From NCBI GenBank assembly GCA_035570235.1, contig DATMML010000037.1:1-46976 (forward strand): 46,976 nucleotides of DNA, given 5' to 3'. Source of the DNA: Vicinamibacteria bacterium. GTDB lineage: Bacteria > Acidobacteriota > Vicinamibacteria > Fen-336. Each line of letters starts with the position of its first letter. The stretch's first letter is position 1. Below the pieces are notes generated by a model that did no database searches, had not been told where the DNA came from, and saw only the letters and a program-made list of their open reading frames with translations. The translations under genes were made by a program, and so were the position numbers. Shown piece after piece: positions 24,164 through 32,096 of the stretch.

Positions 24164-24952
24164 GTGAGCTGCGTCCGACTAATCCCCGTGGCCGTTGTGT
24201 TGGCCTTGGCCGCCCAGCTGCGGGCCGCCGAGGACAAGCCGGTAGCCGGGTCCCCGCCCTCGGCGGCGGCGATTGCCGACCGGGTCATGCATGCCCTTGG
24301 CGGGCCCGAGGCCTGGAACGACACGCGGTACCTCCGCTTCGAGTTCGCGGTGGACCGCGAGGGCAAGACGGTGGTCTCCCGCTCCCACACCTGGGACAAG
24401 TGGACGGGGCGGTATCGGCTGGAGGCCAAGACCAAGGAGGGCGACCCTTACACCGTCCTCGTGAACGTCAACACCAGGGAGGGTTCGGCCTGGTTGAAGG
24501 GCAAGCGACTCACGGGCGAGGAGGAGAAGAAGTACCTGGAGCAAGCCTACGCCACTTGGGTGAACGACACCTATTGGCTGCTCATGCCCTACAAGATGCG
24601 GGATCCCGGCGTGATCCTGACCCTGGACGGGGCGGAGAAGAAGGGAAACGACACCTGGGACAAGGTGGTTCTCACGTTTGACGGAGTGGGCCTGACCCCC
24701 AAGGACAAGTACTGGGTCTACGTGAACCGCGACACCGGCCTCGTGGACAAATGGGAGTACATCCTCAAGGGGGGCCCCGGCCCCGCCACCCCGTTCCTTT
24801 GGAAGGGCTGGGTCCGCTACGGTAAGGTCCTCCTCGCCAACGATCGCGTGAACCCAAAGGACGGCACCCGCATCTACTTCCCCGTGCTGGAAGCCCCGTC
24901 AACGGTGCCGGACACCACGTTCACGTCACCCGAGCCCGCTCCCGCGAAGTGA
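24164..24952 (+). CDS. Secreted DUF6503-like protein of unknown function
   Basis: This 262-residue protein has a signal peptide ('CVRLIPVAVVLALAAQLRAA'). The mature part carries 'HALGGPEAWNDTRYLRF', 'HTWDKWTGRYRLEA', 'VNDTYWLLMPYKMRDPGV' and 'DKYWVYVNRDTGLVDKWEY', the pattern I remember for DUF6503-type periplasmic proteins, which resemble LolA-like beta folds. Its function is unknown; lipid or lipoprotein binding is only a guess from the fold. GTG 24164 follows AGGAGGTGA; the upstream ATG at 24137 would place charged residues before the signal peptide. It ends with a Pro/Glu-rich tail and is convergent with the ROK regulator. Confidence 0.78.
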   Translation: MSCVRLIPVAVVLALAAQLRAAEDKPVAGSPPSAAAIADRVMHALGGPEAWNDTRYLRFEFAVDREGKTVVSRSHTWDKWTGRYRLEAKTKEGDPYTVLVNVNTREGSAWLKGKRLTGEEEKKYLEQAYATWVNDTYWLLMPYKMRDPGVILTLDGAEKKGNDTWDKVVLTFDGVGLTPKDKYWVYVNRDTGLVDKWEYILKGGPGPATPFLWKGWVRYGKVLLANDRVNPKDGTRIYFPVLEAPSTVPDTTFTSPEPAPAK

Positions 24953-25031
24953 TGGCCCGCGGTCTCCCGGCCCGGGCCTGACGGCCTGTCGAGCGTCACC
25001 GCCTTCGCGGGCTCCGCTCGTTTCAACCCAT

Positions 25032-25049
25032 GGCCCGCGTCGACGGGCC
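25032..25049. terminator. Hairpin between convergent genes
   Basis: GGCCCG (25032-25037) and CGGGCC (25044-25049) pair around a 6-nt loop in the 111-bp gap between the DUF6503-like gene and the ROK regulator. There is no T-tract. Termination is inferred from position. Confidence 0.4.
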
Positions 25050-25063
25050 GTCTCCCGGCACCC

Positions 25064-26287
25064 CTAGGCCGTGGCGGCGCCCCCGGCCACGAAGATCTGT
25101 GCCCCCACGAGCGCAGATGCGCCCCGCAGCCGTGGATGCTCGTGAGCGGCGACGGGCACAATCTCGACGTCGGCCGCGCTCTCCAGCAGGGCTCTCTGCG
25201 CGAGCCCCCGGCGCACGTCCGCCTTCATGAGGTCCCAGGCGGCCATGATTTCGCCACCTATGTAGATCCGTTCCGGATCGAAGGCGTTCACGATCGAGGC
25301 CAGCCCCAGGCCAAGGTAGTGAGCCGTAGACGCGAGCGCGGATACCGCCTTCGCATCACCCTCCTCAACCCGGGCCATGAAGTCCCCGATGCTGAGCTGT
25401 GCGACCTCGGAGGACACGGGTTGCCCGGGTCGGATCGGGGTCCCCAGGTACCGGGACAGGGTGGCCAGATTGGAGACGTAGGCCTCCCAGCAGCCGACCG
25501 CCCCGCAGGCACAGGGCGGGCCGCCGAGGTCGAGGGGCAGGTGCCCGAACTCTCCCGCGATGTTGTGACGCCCGCGCAGGACATCGCCCGCGATCAGGAG
25601 CCCGACGCCCAGGCCGTCGGAGACGCTCACAAACGCGAGATCCCCGGGCGGTGCCTCGCCATGAAGGCTCCACATCTGAGCAAAGACGCAGGCGCGGGCC
25701 GCGTTCTCCAACTCCACCGGCAACCCGAGGGCAGCGGAGAGAAGACGCTTTAGGGGCACGTTTCGCCAACCGAGGGCGGGCGCGCGAAGAACGATGTTGC
25801 CCGGCCGATCGAGCATGCCCGGGAAGGCAATGCCCACGCCGTGGCATTGCCCCGCCTCGTTGTGGTCGGCAACCAAACGCCGCACCTCGCCGGCGAGGTG
25901 GGACGCAAATGACTTCGGGTCGGCATCGGTAACGAAGCTGCGGATGGGCGACAGCTCGTTACCGACGAGATCCGTGATGACCAAGAACGTTCGGGTGACG
26001 CGAACGTCCACCGCCACCGACCAGCGACCACGCGAATCAAGATGAAGGAGGGTTGGCTTGCGGCCGCGATCCGCGTCCCCGGGCCCACCTTCGCGCACCA
26101 GACCGTCCGAGATGAGACCGTTCACGATGCGCCCGATCGCGCCGCGTTGCATGCGGAGCCGGCGGGCGAGTTCGGCCCGCGAGATCGGCTGATACGCGCG
26201 GAGCAAGTTGAGCACGACCTGGCGGTTGATGGCCCGGTGTGTCCCCCGCGTGGCGATGGCCAGGAGCTTGGGGTGCAATTTTCGCAA
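25064..26287 (-). CDS. ROK-family transcriptional regulator (NagC/Mlc-like)
   Basis: This 407-residue regulator has an N-terminal winged-helix domain ('PISRAELARRLRMQRGAIGR') and a C-terminal sugar-kinase-like ROK domain with the zinc motif 'CACGAVGCWEAY' and the glycine-rich 'SVSDGLGVGLLIAG'. Such proteins repress sugar uptake genes and are released by a sugar ligand. The frame is open to 26368. I chose TTG 26287 because it yields MRKLHPKLLAIATRG, like the N-terminus of related regulators, and because the DNA upstream is clearly AT-richer and looks intergenic. It is divergent from the TonB-dependent receptor, which is its likely target. The start is uncertain; the family is not. Confidence 0.88.
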   Translation of the reverse strand: MRKLHPKLLAIATRGTHRAINRQVVLNLLRAYQPISRAELARRLRMQRGAIGRIVNGLISDGLVREGGPGDADRGRKPTLLHLDSRGRWSVAVDVRVTRTFLVITDLVGNELSPIRSFVTDADPKSFASHLAGEVRRLVADHNEAGQCHGVGIAFPGMLDRPGNIVLRAPALGWRNVPLKRLLSAALGLPVELENAARACVFAQMWSLHGEAPPGDLAFVSVSDGLGVGLLIAGDVLRGRHNIAGEFGHLPLDLGGPPCACGAVGCWEAYVSNLATLSRYLGTPIRPGQPVSSEVAQLSIGDFMARVEEGDAKAVSALASTAHYLGLGLASIVNAFDPERIYIGGEIMAAWDLMKADVRRGLAQRALLESAADVEIVPVAAHEHPRLRGASALVGAQIFVAGGAATA

Positions 26288-26386
26288 CGCTCTGGTAATC
26301 CCTCTTCTTGCACCTAGTCGGCGCAAACACTTGACAGCTAGCGCACCGTGGCCCCGACCAGAAGCCACGCATTTACCCTATGTTAC

Positions 26387-26401
26387 AGCACCCTCTGTGC
26401 T
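26387..26401. promoter_or_regulatory. Inverted repeat in the ROK/TonB divergent region
   Basis: AGCAC-CCTCT-GTGCT is a perfect 5-bp palindrome with a 5-bp spacer, 27 bp upstream of the receptor -35 box. It could be an operator of the ROK regulator. The arms are short, so it may be chance. Confidence 0.3.
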
Positions 26402-26427
26402 TTTCTACTCCCTCCGCATAAAGTTTG

Positions 26428-26456
26428 TTGACATCCTGAGGCCTTTTGCATACTTT
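26428..26456 (+). promoter_or_regulatory. Strong sigma-70-like promoter of the TonB-dependent receptor gene
   Basis: TTGACA (26428-26433), 17-bp spacer, TACTTT (26451-26456), in the AT-rich gap between the divergent genes. The predicted start near 26463 gives a leader of about 80 nt. Confidence 0.75.
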
Positions 26457-26490
26457 AGGTCCAAAATCGCGTTCCGAGGATCCCCGGTTT

Positions 26491-26509
26491 GCGACCGTCC
26501 TGCGGTCGC
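26491..26509 (+). promoter_or_regulatory. Leader hairpin upstream of the TonB-dependent receptor
   Basis: GCGACCG (26491-26497) and CGGTCGC (26503-26509) form a perfect 7-bp stem with a 5-nt loop inside the predicted leader, 21 nt before AGGAGG. It may stabilise the mRNA or act as an operator. Confidence 0.45.
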
Positions 26510-26542
26510 GTTGACCATGTTTCCCCGTCGAGGAGGCATCCC

Positions 26543-29500
26543 ATGAGTGGAGCGATCAGGCCGTTGAATTGGATCTTGGCCTCCCGGCGCGGATGGGGCG
26601 TGGCCTTGGGGTTGTTGCTTGCGCCCGCAGCGTGGGCGCAAGGCACGAGCGGCCGGATTTCGGGCAGGGTTGCCGACAGCTCGGGCGGGGTGCTGCCCGG
26701 TGTCACCTTGACGGCCACGGAGACCGGACAGCACTTCATGAGGACCGCGACCACCGACGCGCGGGGCGACTACGTCCTCGTGAGCCTGCCCCTCGGCATC
26801 TACTCGGTGACCGCGGAACTGAGCGGATTCCGGAAGGTCAACAAGACGGGCTACGTGCTCGTCGCCGACGGACGACTCACGGTGGACTTCAACCTCGAGG
26901 TGGGGGGAGTGACGGAGGCGCTCGAGGTGAGGGCGCCCGGGGAAACCGTGAACACGGTCTCGGGGGAGATCGCGAGGGTCGTGGACCGGGAGCAGGTCCA
27001 GGATCTGGCCCTGAACGGCCGCAACTACATGCAGCTCGCCACGTTGATCCCGGGCTCGCCCGTCCTCGATACGAACGCCCTCAACATCATGGTGGGCCTC
27101 GGCATCAACACCTCGATCAACGGAAGCCGCGGCAACTCCAGCCTGCTTCTGGTCGATGGCGGCTTCAACATGGACTCCGGCTCCAACAACAGCCAGATCA
27201 GCAACGTCGGCCTAGACTTCATCGACCAGGTCTCGATCAAGACCGCGAATTTCTCGGCGGAATACGGCCGAAACTCCGGGGCCGCGATCAACGTCATCAC
27301 GAAGAGCGGCAGCAACCAATTCCACGGCAGCGCGTACGAGTACGGCCGCAACGACCACCTCGATGCCAACGACTTCTTCAACGACGCAAAGGGCGTTTCC
27401 AAGGCCAAGCTTCGCTATAACGATTTCGGCTGGAGTCTGGGCGGCCCGATCAAGAACGACAAGCTCTTCTTCTACGCGGGAGAGGAATGGAAGAAGATCA
27501 GCCGCCTTTCCACATTCCCGCTCGGCACGCTGCCCACGAGCGCCATGGAAGGGGGTGACTTCAGCGCGCTCCCGACGCCCATCCGCGACCCGCTCACGGG
27601 CCAACCCTTCCCCGGGAACATCATCCCCGCGAATAGGATTACGCCCGATGGGCGAGCCATCGCCGCGGTCTACGCCGGTGCGGAGCAGGTGGCGCGCTCC
27701 TTCACAGACCGTGCCGTCCCCAACAACGCCTTCTTCCAGGGCGACAACCCGTTTGACTTCCGGCAGGACCTCATCCGGCTGGACCTGCAGCAATCGCAAA
27801 CCCAGCGCTTCACCCTGCGGATCCTTCTCGATGACTACGACACCGTGGATCCGACGGGCACCTTCATCACCTCGGCGATTCCCACGGTGCCAAACGACCG
27901 CAAGCGGCCGGGGAGAAACATACAGCTCGGACACACATGGACCATCCACTCCAACCTCATCAACGAGTTCAAGGCTAACACCTCCTGGAACAGCCAGCGC
28001 GTACCCCCCATCGGCGACGCCTGGAAGCGCGATACCTACGGTTTCACATACCCTCAGATCTTCTCCGGTGGCGGGCCGTACAAGAACAGCATTCCGGACA
28101 CCACCGTCAGCGGCTACGCGAGCTTCTTCGGCGCCGCTCGCTCCCTGATATCTCCCACCACGGACATCCAGCTCAGCGACAACCTGAGCTGGATCAAGGG
28201 CGCGCACACCCTCAAGACCGGTGCCCTCGTGATCCGCGACCGGAAGGACCAAAATGGGCGCTCTCTCTACGCCGGTTCGCTCGCCTTCAACCCGTCCGGA
28301 AACCCCAACTCCACCGGCAACGCCTTCGCGGACGCGCTTCTCGGCAACTTCCGCACCTACTCCGAGTCGCAGCTCGACCCGGTCGGGTTTTTCCGTTTCT
28401 GGCAGGCGGAGGGCTTCGTCTCCGACGACTGGCGCGTCTCGCGCAGGTTGAGCTTGGAGATGGGCGTGCGCTACACGTGGCATCAGCCCATGTACACCCA
28501 GGCCAACAACATGGCGAGCTTCGATCCCGCGCTCTACGACCCGAGCCAAGCCGTCACCGTGAACCGCAAGGGAACCCTCGTTCCCGGCTCCGGCAACCCT
28601 TTCGATGGAATGATCCGGGCGGGAAACGGGGTTCCGGCCAGCGAGCTCTCCCGCGTCCCCGTCGGCAACAGCCCCACCGTTCTGGCCGTGCCCGCGGGCG
28701 CCCCTCGCGGCTTCTATCAGACCCAGAACCTGTTCGCACCGCGCTTCAGCTTCGCGTGGACCCCGACTGACGACGGCAGGACCGCGATACGCGGGGGGGT
28801 CGGACTCTTCTACGACCGGCCGGAGGGAAACCTTCTCTTCGGGGGGGGCGCCAACGGAACGCTCAATGACCCCCCCTACAACTTGAGCGCCCAGTACGAG
28901 AATGGAAACCTGGCCGCGCCCGGGGGCGGGAGCGTCCCCGCGCCCGCGCCCCTCGGCGCCATTGCCGCCGTCGACCCCAACCTGAGTGTGCCCCGCGAGT
29001 GGAACTGGAGCATCAGCTTCCAGCGGGAGCTCCCCTGGGGCGTCTTCGGCGAGATCGGCTACATCGGGAGCAAGGGCCAGAACCTCCTCCGCGAACCCGA
29101 CATCAATCTCCCCTCCTTAGACAGTCTCGCCGCCAACGCGGCGTTGCCGGCCGCCCAGCGGGCCAACATGAACTTCCTGCGCCCCTACAAGGGCTACTCG
29201 CAGATCTTCCAGCGCGTCTCGGACGCGAGCTCGAGCTACAACGCGATGCAGCTGTATCTGGCCAAGCGCCTGGGCAGCCTCCGTTGGACGGTGAGCTATA
29301 CGCTCTCCCGCGCCCGTGACAACGCCAGCTCGAACACCGCGGGCACGGGCGCCACGGAGACGATCGACTTCGCCTTGAGTCGAGACTACAACTACGGACC
29401 CAGCGACTTCGACCGGCCACACATCGTCGTGGCTACCTGGACCTGGAAGCTTCCCTTCTTCAAGGAAGAGAAGGGCCTGGGCGCTGTCCTGGGCGGCTGG

Positions 29501-29947
29501 GAGGTGAGCGGCATCGCCCGCTACCAGTCGGGGGCGCCCCTCACCGTCACCGGAAACACGGTCATCGGGAACCGGCGCGCAGACTACATAGGCGGAGACC
29601 CCTATCTCTCCGGTTCCAACGGGTCGAAGACGCCGGGTACCCTTTACTGGCTCAACCCCGCGGCCTTCGCTCCCGCGCCGGACGGCCGGCTGGGCAACAC
29701 CACGCGCGGCCAGTTCAGGGGGCCGAGCTACAAGACCATCGACCTGTCCTTCCGCAAGGGACTCCCCCTCAAGGGGGACGTGCGGCTCGCCATCCAGGCC
29801 GACTTGTTCAACGTCCTCAACCAGACGAGCTTCACGACCGGAACTGCGGCGTCGGTGACGACGAACCTGGCCGCGGGTGGCTTTGGGACGCTCAACCAAG
29901 CGGCGCCGCCGCGCAACGTTCAACTCGGGGCAAGGCTCACCTTCTGA
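26543..29947 (+). CDS. TonB-dependent receptor with carboxypeptidase-regulatory-like domain (Oar-like)
   Basis: This 1134-residue outer-membrane transporter follows AGGAGG and begins with a signal peptide ('GVALGLLLAPAAWAQ'). Next come a CarboxypepD_reg-like domain ('GRISGRVADSSGGVLPGVTL' to about residue 115), a plug domain ('LALNGRNYMQLATLIPG', 'INGSRGNSSLLLVDG') and a long beta barrel that ends in the aromatic C-terminus 'NVQLGARLTF'. Such proteins are abundant in Acidobacteria and usually import plant or microbial glycans or their fragments, driven by TonB. It is divergent from a ROK sugar-type regulator, which supports a carbohydrate substrate. It is transcribed alone, with a strong promoter and a 305-bp gap after it. 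Confidence 0.93.
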   Translation: MSGAIRPLNWILASRRGWGVALGLLLAPAAWAQGTSGRISGRVADSSGGVLPGVTLTATETGQHFMRTATTDARGDYVLVSLPLGIYSVTAELSGFRKVNKTGYVLVADGRLTVDFNLEVGGVTEALEVRAPGETVNTVSGEIARVVDREQVQDLALNGRNYMQLATLIPGSPVLDTNALNIMVGLGINTSINGSRGNSSLLLVDGGFNMDSGSNNSQISNVGLDFIDQVSIKTANFSAEYGRNSGAAINVITKSGSNQFHGSAYEYGRNDHLDANDFFNDAKGVSKAKLRYNDFGWSLGGPIKNDKLFFYAGEEWKKISRLSTFPLGTLPTSAMEGGDFSALPTPIRDPLTGQPFPGNIIPANRITPDGRAIAAVYAGAEQVARSFTDRAVPNNAFFQGDNPFDFRQDLIRLDLQQSQTQRFTLRILLDDYDTVDPTGTFITSAIPTVPNDRKRPGRNIQLGHTWTIHSNLINEFKANTSWNSQRVPPIGDAWKRDTYGFTYPQIFSGGGPYKNSIPDTTVSGYASFFGAARSLISPTTDIQLSDNLSWIKGAHTLKTGALVIRDRKDQNGRSLYAGSLAFNPSGNPNSTGNAFADALLGNFRTYSESQLDPVGFFRFWQAEGFVSDDWRVSRRLSLEMGVRYTWHQPMYTQANNMASFDPALYDPSQAVTVNRKGTLVPGSGNPFDGMIRAGNGVPASELSRVPVGNSPTVLAVPAGAPRGFYQTQNLFAPRFSFAWTPTDDGRTAIRGGVGLFYDRPEGNLLFGGGANGTLNDPPYNLSAQYENGNLAAPGGGSVPAPAPLGAIAAVDPNLSVPREWNWSISFQRELPWGVFGEIGYIGSKGQNLLREPDINLPSLDSLAANAALPAAQRANMNFLRPYKGYSQIFQRVSDASSSYNAMQLYLAKRLGSLRWTVSYTLSRARDNASSNTAGTGATETIDFALSRDYNYGPSDFDRPHIVVATWTWKLPFFKEEKGLGAVLGGWEVSGIARYQSGAPLTVTGNTVIGNRRADYIGGDPYLSGSNGSKTPGTLYWLNPAAFAPAPDGRLGNTTRGQFRGPSYKTIDLSFRKGLPLKGDVRLAIQADLFNVLNQTSFTTGTAASVTTNLAAGGFGTLNQAAPPRNVQLGARLTF

Positions 29948-30112
29948 TCATGCTCTGACGGGCGTCGATGCCGGGGCGGGAGGAAACGCCTTGAAGTCGA
30001 CGGGGCGTATTCGGCTATTGCGGCCTCGCTCTGAGCGCGCGTGTAGATCGGGCCCATTTCCTGATCCCGATAGCGGATCGCCGGTCGACGGGCTCACCGA
30101 CAACGTCTGTTG

Positions 30113-30141
30113 TTGACAGCCCGTGCCCTGCAACCTATCAT
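30113..30141 (+). promoter_or_regulatory. Strong sigma-70-like promoter of the DUF1326 gene
   Basis: TTGACA (30113-30118), exactly 17 bp, TATCAT (30136-30141), matching eleven of twelve consensus bases. The leader is about 105 nt. Confidence 0.8.
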
Positions 30142-30242
30142 CGCCTCCGGCTCCCTCAAGCGAGAAAAGAGTGTTTGCCCGACAGGCCAACCCAGGCGGT
30201 CAGAGCCGGGAACAGTTTGGCTCGGGTCAACCGTGAGGTCAC

Positions 30243-30250
30243 GGAGGTGA
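30243..30250 (+). promoter_or_regulatory. Ribosome-binding site fixing ATG 30253
   Basis: GGAGGTGA precedes ATG 30253 by 2 nt (about 6 from the core GGAGG). The earlier in-frame start at 30175 lacks such a site and would bury the signal peptide. Confidence 0.6.
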
Positions 30251-30252
30251 TC

Positions 30253-30999
30253 ATGTTGCGAAGGTCATTCGCGGCCGCAAGCGTTTTCGTCTGTATCGTC
30301 GTCCTCGGCGTGGGGACATCCTCGCGCTCGGTAACGCGGGCCGCGGAGCCGGCGGGCCCGGAGTGGTCCGTGAATGCCACCGCCATCGAGGCCTGCAGTT
30401 GCCCCATGTTCTGCCAGTGCTACTTCAACACCAAGCCCGCCGGCCATCACGAGCACGCGGGGGCGGGAGAGCATTTCTGCCGCGCCAACCTCGCCTACAA
30501 GGTCAACAAGGGCCGCTACGGCACTGTGAACCTGGACGGCGTGAAGTTCTGGGTGGCGAGCGATCTGGGCGGCGATTTCGAGAAGGGGATGGACTGGGCC
30601 GTCCTCTACTTCGACAAGGCCATGACCAAGGAACAGCGCGACGCGGTGGGAGCGGTAATGGGGCACGTGTTCCCCGTGAAGTGGCGTTCCTTCACCACCG
30701 CCGAAGCCAACATCGACACCTGGGTGTTCAACAAGGACGAGGCCCACGCCGCCATGGATGGCGGGAAGACGGCCGAAGTCCGGCTCAAGCGCTTCCCCGG
30801 CAACACCGCGGAGCCCGTGCTGATCAAGAACCTCAAGTACTGGGGCGTCCCCCGCAACGACGGCTTCGTCCTCATGCCCAACGAGGTGGAAGCTTATCGG
30901 GTGGGACCCAACGCCTTCGAGTTCAAGGGCACCAACGGTTTCATGATCACCTGGGACATCAACTCCAAGGACGTCGCCCCCGCGCCCGCGAAGAACTGA
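30253..30999 (+). CDS. Exported DUF1326-domain protein with Cys/His-rich motif
   Basis: This 248-residue protein has a signal peptide ('SFAAASVFVCIVVLGVG') and a DUF1326 domain. The start of the mature part carries C48, C50, C54 and C56 (CSCPMFCQC) and then a His-rich segment (KPAGHHEHAGAGEHFC), which together look like a metal site. DUF1326 has no assigned function that I know. The rest shows repeated beta-type strands and ends 'FMITWDINSKD' plus a short Ala/Pro tail. It has its own strong promoter. A hairpin separates it from the convergent dehydratase gene. Confidence 0.85.
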   Translation: MLRRSFAAASVFVCIVVLGVGTSSRSVTRAAEPAGPEWSVNATAIEACSCPMFCQCYFNTKPAGHHEHAGAGEHFCRANLAYKVNKGRYGTVNLDGVKFWVASDLGGDFEKGMDWAVLYFDKAMTKEQRDAVGAVMGHVFPVKWRSFTTAEANIDTWVFNKDEAHAAMDGGKTAEVRLKRFPGNTAEPVLIKNLKYWGVPRNDGFVLMPNEVEAYRVGPNAFEFKGTNGFMITWDINSKDVAPAPAKN

Positions 31000-31020
31000 C
31001 GGCGTTCCCCTCCAGAATCG

Positions 31021-31048
31021 GGCCGCACGGTCGCTTGGCCGTGCGGCC
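31021..31048. terminator. Bidirectional terminator hairpin
   Basis: A perfect 10-bp stem, GGCCGCACGG (31021-31030) with CCGTGCGGCC (31039-31048), has an 8-nt loop and lies between the convergent stops at 30999 and 31052. It is the strongest hairpin I saw in the window. A T-tract is missing. Confidence 0.65.
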
Positions 31049-31051
31049 TCC

Positions 31052-32035
31052 TCACTCGGCGGGAAGCTGCCGGAAGAGCTCCAGGGCAGCCAGAAGATCC
31101 ACGTTGCCACCGCTGAGGATGGCCCCCACCCGCTTGCCCGCCACCGTCACTCTCCCCCGGTAGGCCGCGGCCAGGCCCAGGGCCCCCGTGGGCTCGACCA
31201 CGAGCTTCATCCTCTCCCATAGAAAGCGCATGGTGCGGACCAGGTCGTCGTCGGAGACGGTGACCATGTCGTCGACGTGCTGCCGCACGAGCGGAAAGGT
31301 GAGCGCCCCCAGGGAGGGGGTGCGCGCCCCGTCCGCGATGGTGCGGGGATTGTGGACAGTCTGGAGCTCCCCCGTCCGGAAGGAGCGGGTGGCATCGTCG
31401 GCTAGCTCCGGCTCCACTCCCAAAACCCGTCCCCCGGGAGAGAGACGGCGCATGGCCAGGGCGCAACCGGAGAGCAGCCCGCCCCCGCCGCAGGGCACGA
31501 GGAGGAGGTCGAGGGGCCCCGTGTCCTCCAGCAGCTCCTGCGCGGCCGTGCCCTGGCCCGCGATCACATCGGGGTGGTCGTAGGGCGGGATCAGCACGGG
31601 GTCGGTCTCCGCCTGCAGCCGGCGCGCGACCTCCTCCCGCTTCTCGGTGGCGGGGTCGTAGGGGACGATCCGCGCCCCGTAGCCCTCGGTCGCCCGGCGC
31701 TTGGCCGCGGGGGCGTCCCGGGGCATGACGATCGTGGCCGCCGCCCCCAGCAGCCGGCTGGCCAGGGCGATGGCCTGGGCGTGGTTACCCGAGGAGTAGG
31801 TGAGAACTCCCCGCTGCCTCTCGCCCGGAGAGAGCCGCGAGATCGCATGGTAGGCCCCGCGGAACTTGAAGGCCCCCGCCCGCTGGAGGTTCTCGCACTT
31901 CAAGAAAACCTGTGCCCCGAGCTCGTGGTCCAGGGTCCGCGAGGTCATGACCGGAGTCCGGGAGGCCACCCCCTGCAGGCGGCGCGACGCCGCCGCCACC
32001 TCCTCGTAGGTGACGCTTCCGACCATCCCGACCAT
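31052..32035 (-). CDS. PLP-dependent threonine/serine dehydratase (ammonia-lyase)
   Basis: This 327-residue fold-type II PLP enzyme probably converts threonine to 2-oxobutanoate, or serine to pyruvate. The PLP lysine is K57 in 'AFKFRGA', 'SSGNHAQAIA' holds the substrate loop, and 'PCGGGGLLSG' binds the cofactor phosphate. It lacks the C-terminal ACT-like regulatory domains of biosynthetic IlvA, so a catabolic TdcB-like enzyme, serine racemase or threo-3-hydroxyaspartate ammonia-lyase are alternatives. The start at 32035 gives MVGMVGSVTYEE; the Met at residue 4 is also possible. A TAGCAT -10-like box lies 10 nt upstream. It is divergent from the DedA-rhodanese gene. Confidence 0.88.
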   Translation of the reverse strand: MVGMVGSVTYEEVAAASRRLQGVASRTPVMTSRTLDHELGAQVFLKCENLQRAGAFKFRGAYHAISRLSPGERQRGVLTYSSGNHAQAIALASRLLGAAATIVMPRDAPAAKRRATEGYGARIVPYDPATEKREEVARRLQAETDPVLIPPYDHPDVIAGQGTAAQELLEDTGPLDLLLVPCGGGGLLSGCALAMRRLSPGGRVLGVEPELADDATRSFRTGELQTVHNPRTIADGARTPSLGALTFPLVRQHVDDMVTVSDDDLVRTMRFLWERMKLVVEPTGALGLAAAYRGRVTVAGKRVGAILSGGNVDLLAALELFRQLPAE

Positions 32036-32045
32036 TGGAGCTGCG

Positions 32046-32051
32046 ATGCTA
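32046..32051 (-). promoter_or_regulatory. Candidate -10 box for the dehydratase gene
   Basis: On the minus strand TAGCAT ends 10 nt before the start at 32035. No -35 is evident. Confidence 0.3.
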
Positions 32052-32084
32052 GCAGACTGGGCGCGTCCGGCGCCATGGATCGGT

Positions 32085-32090
32085 CATAAT
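32085..32090 (+). promoter_or_regulatory. Candidate -10 box for the DedA-rhodanese gene
   Basis: CATAAT matches five of six bases of TATAAT and ends 6 nt before the TTG at 32097. It supports a leaderless start there. Confidence 0.35.
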
Positions 32091-32096
32091 CAGGGC

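Larger units (their letters stand above)
29948..30252. other. Intergenic region of about 305 bp
   Basis: I find no gene here. The short frames on both strands have non-protein-like composition. The region holds the DUF1326 promoter (30113-30141), its leader and the ribosome-binding site. No clear terminator for the receptor gene is visible. Confidence 0.6.

Noticed and set aside
26331-26336. TTGACA as a second promoter for the TonB receptor
   Set aside because: No -10-like hexamer lies 16-19 bp downstream, and a better promoter exists at 26428-26456.
26288-26368. Longer ROK regulator start at GTG 26368
   Set aside because: The added 27 residues do not resemble ROK N-termini, and the DNA there has intergenic base composition. 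It is kept only as an alternative.
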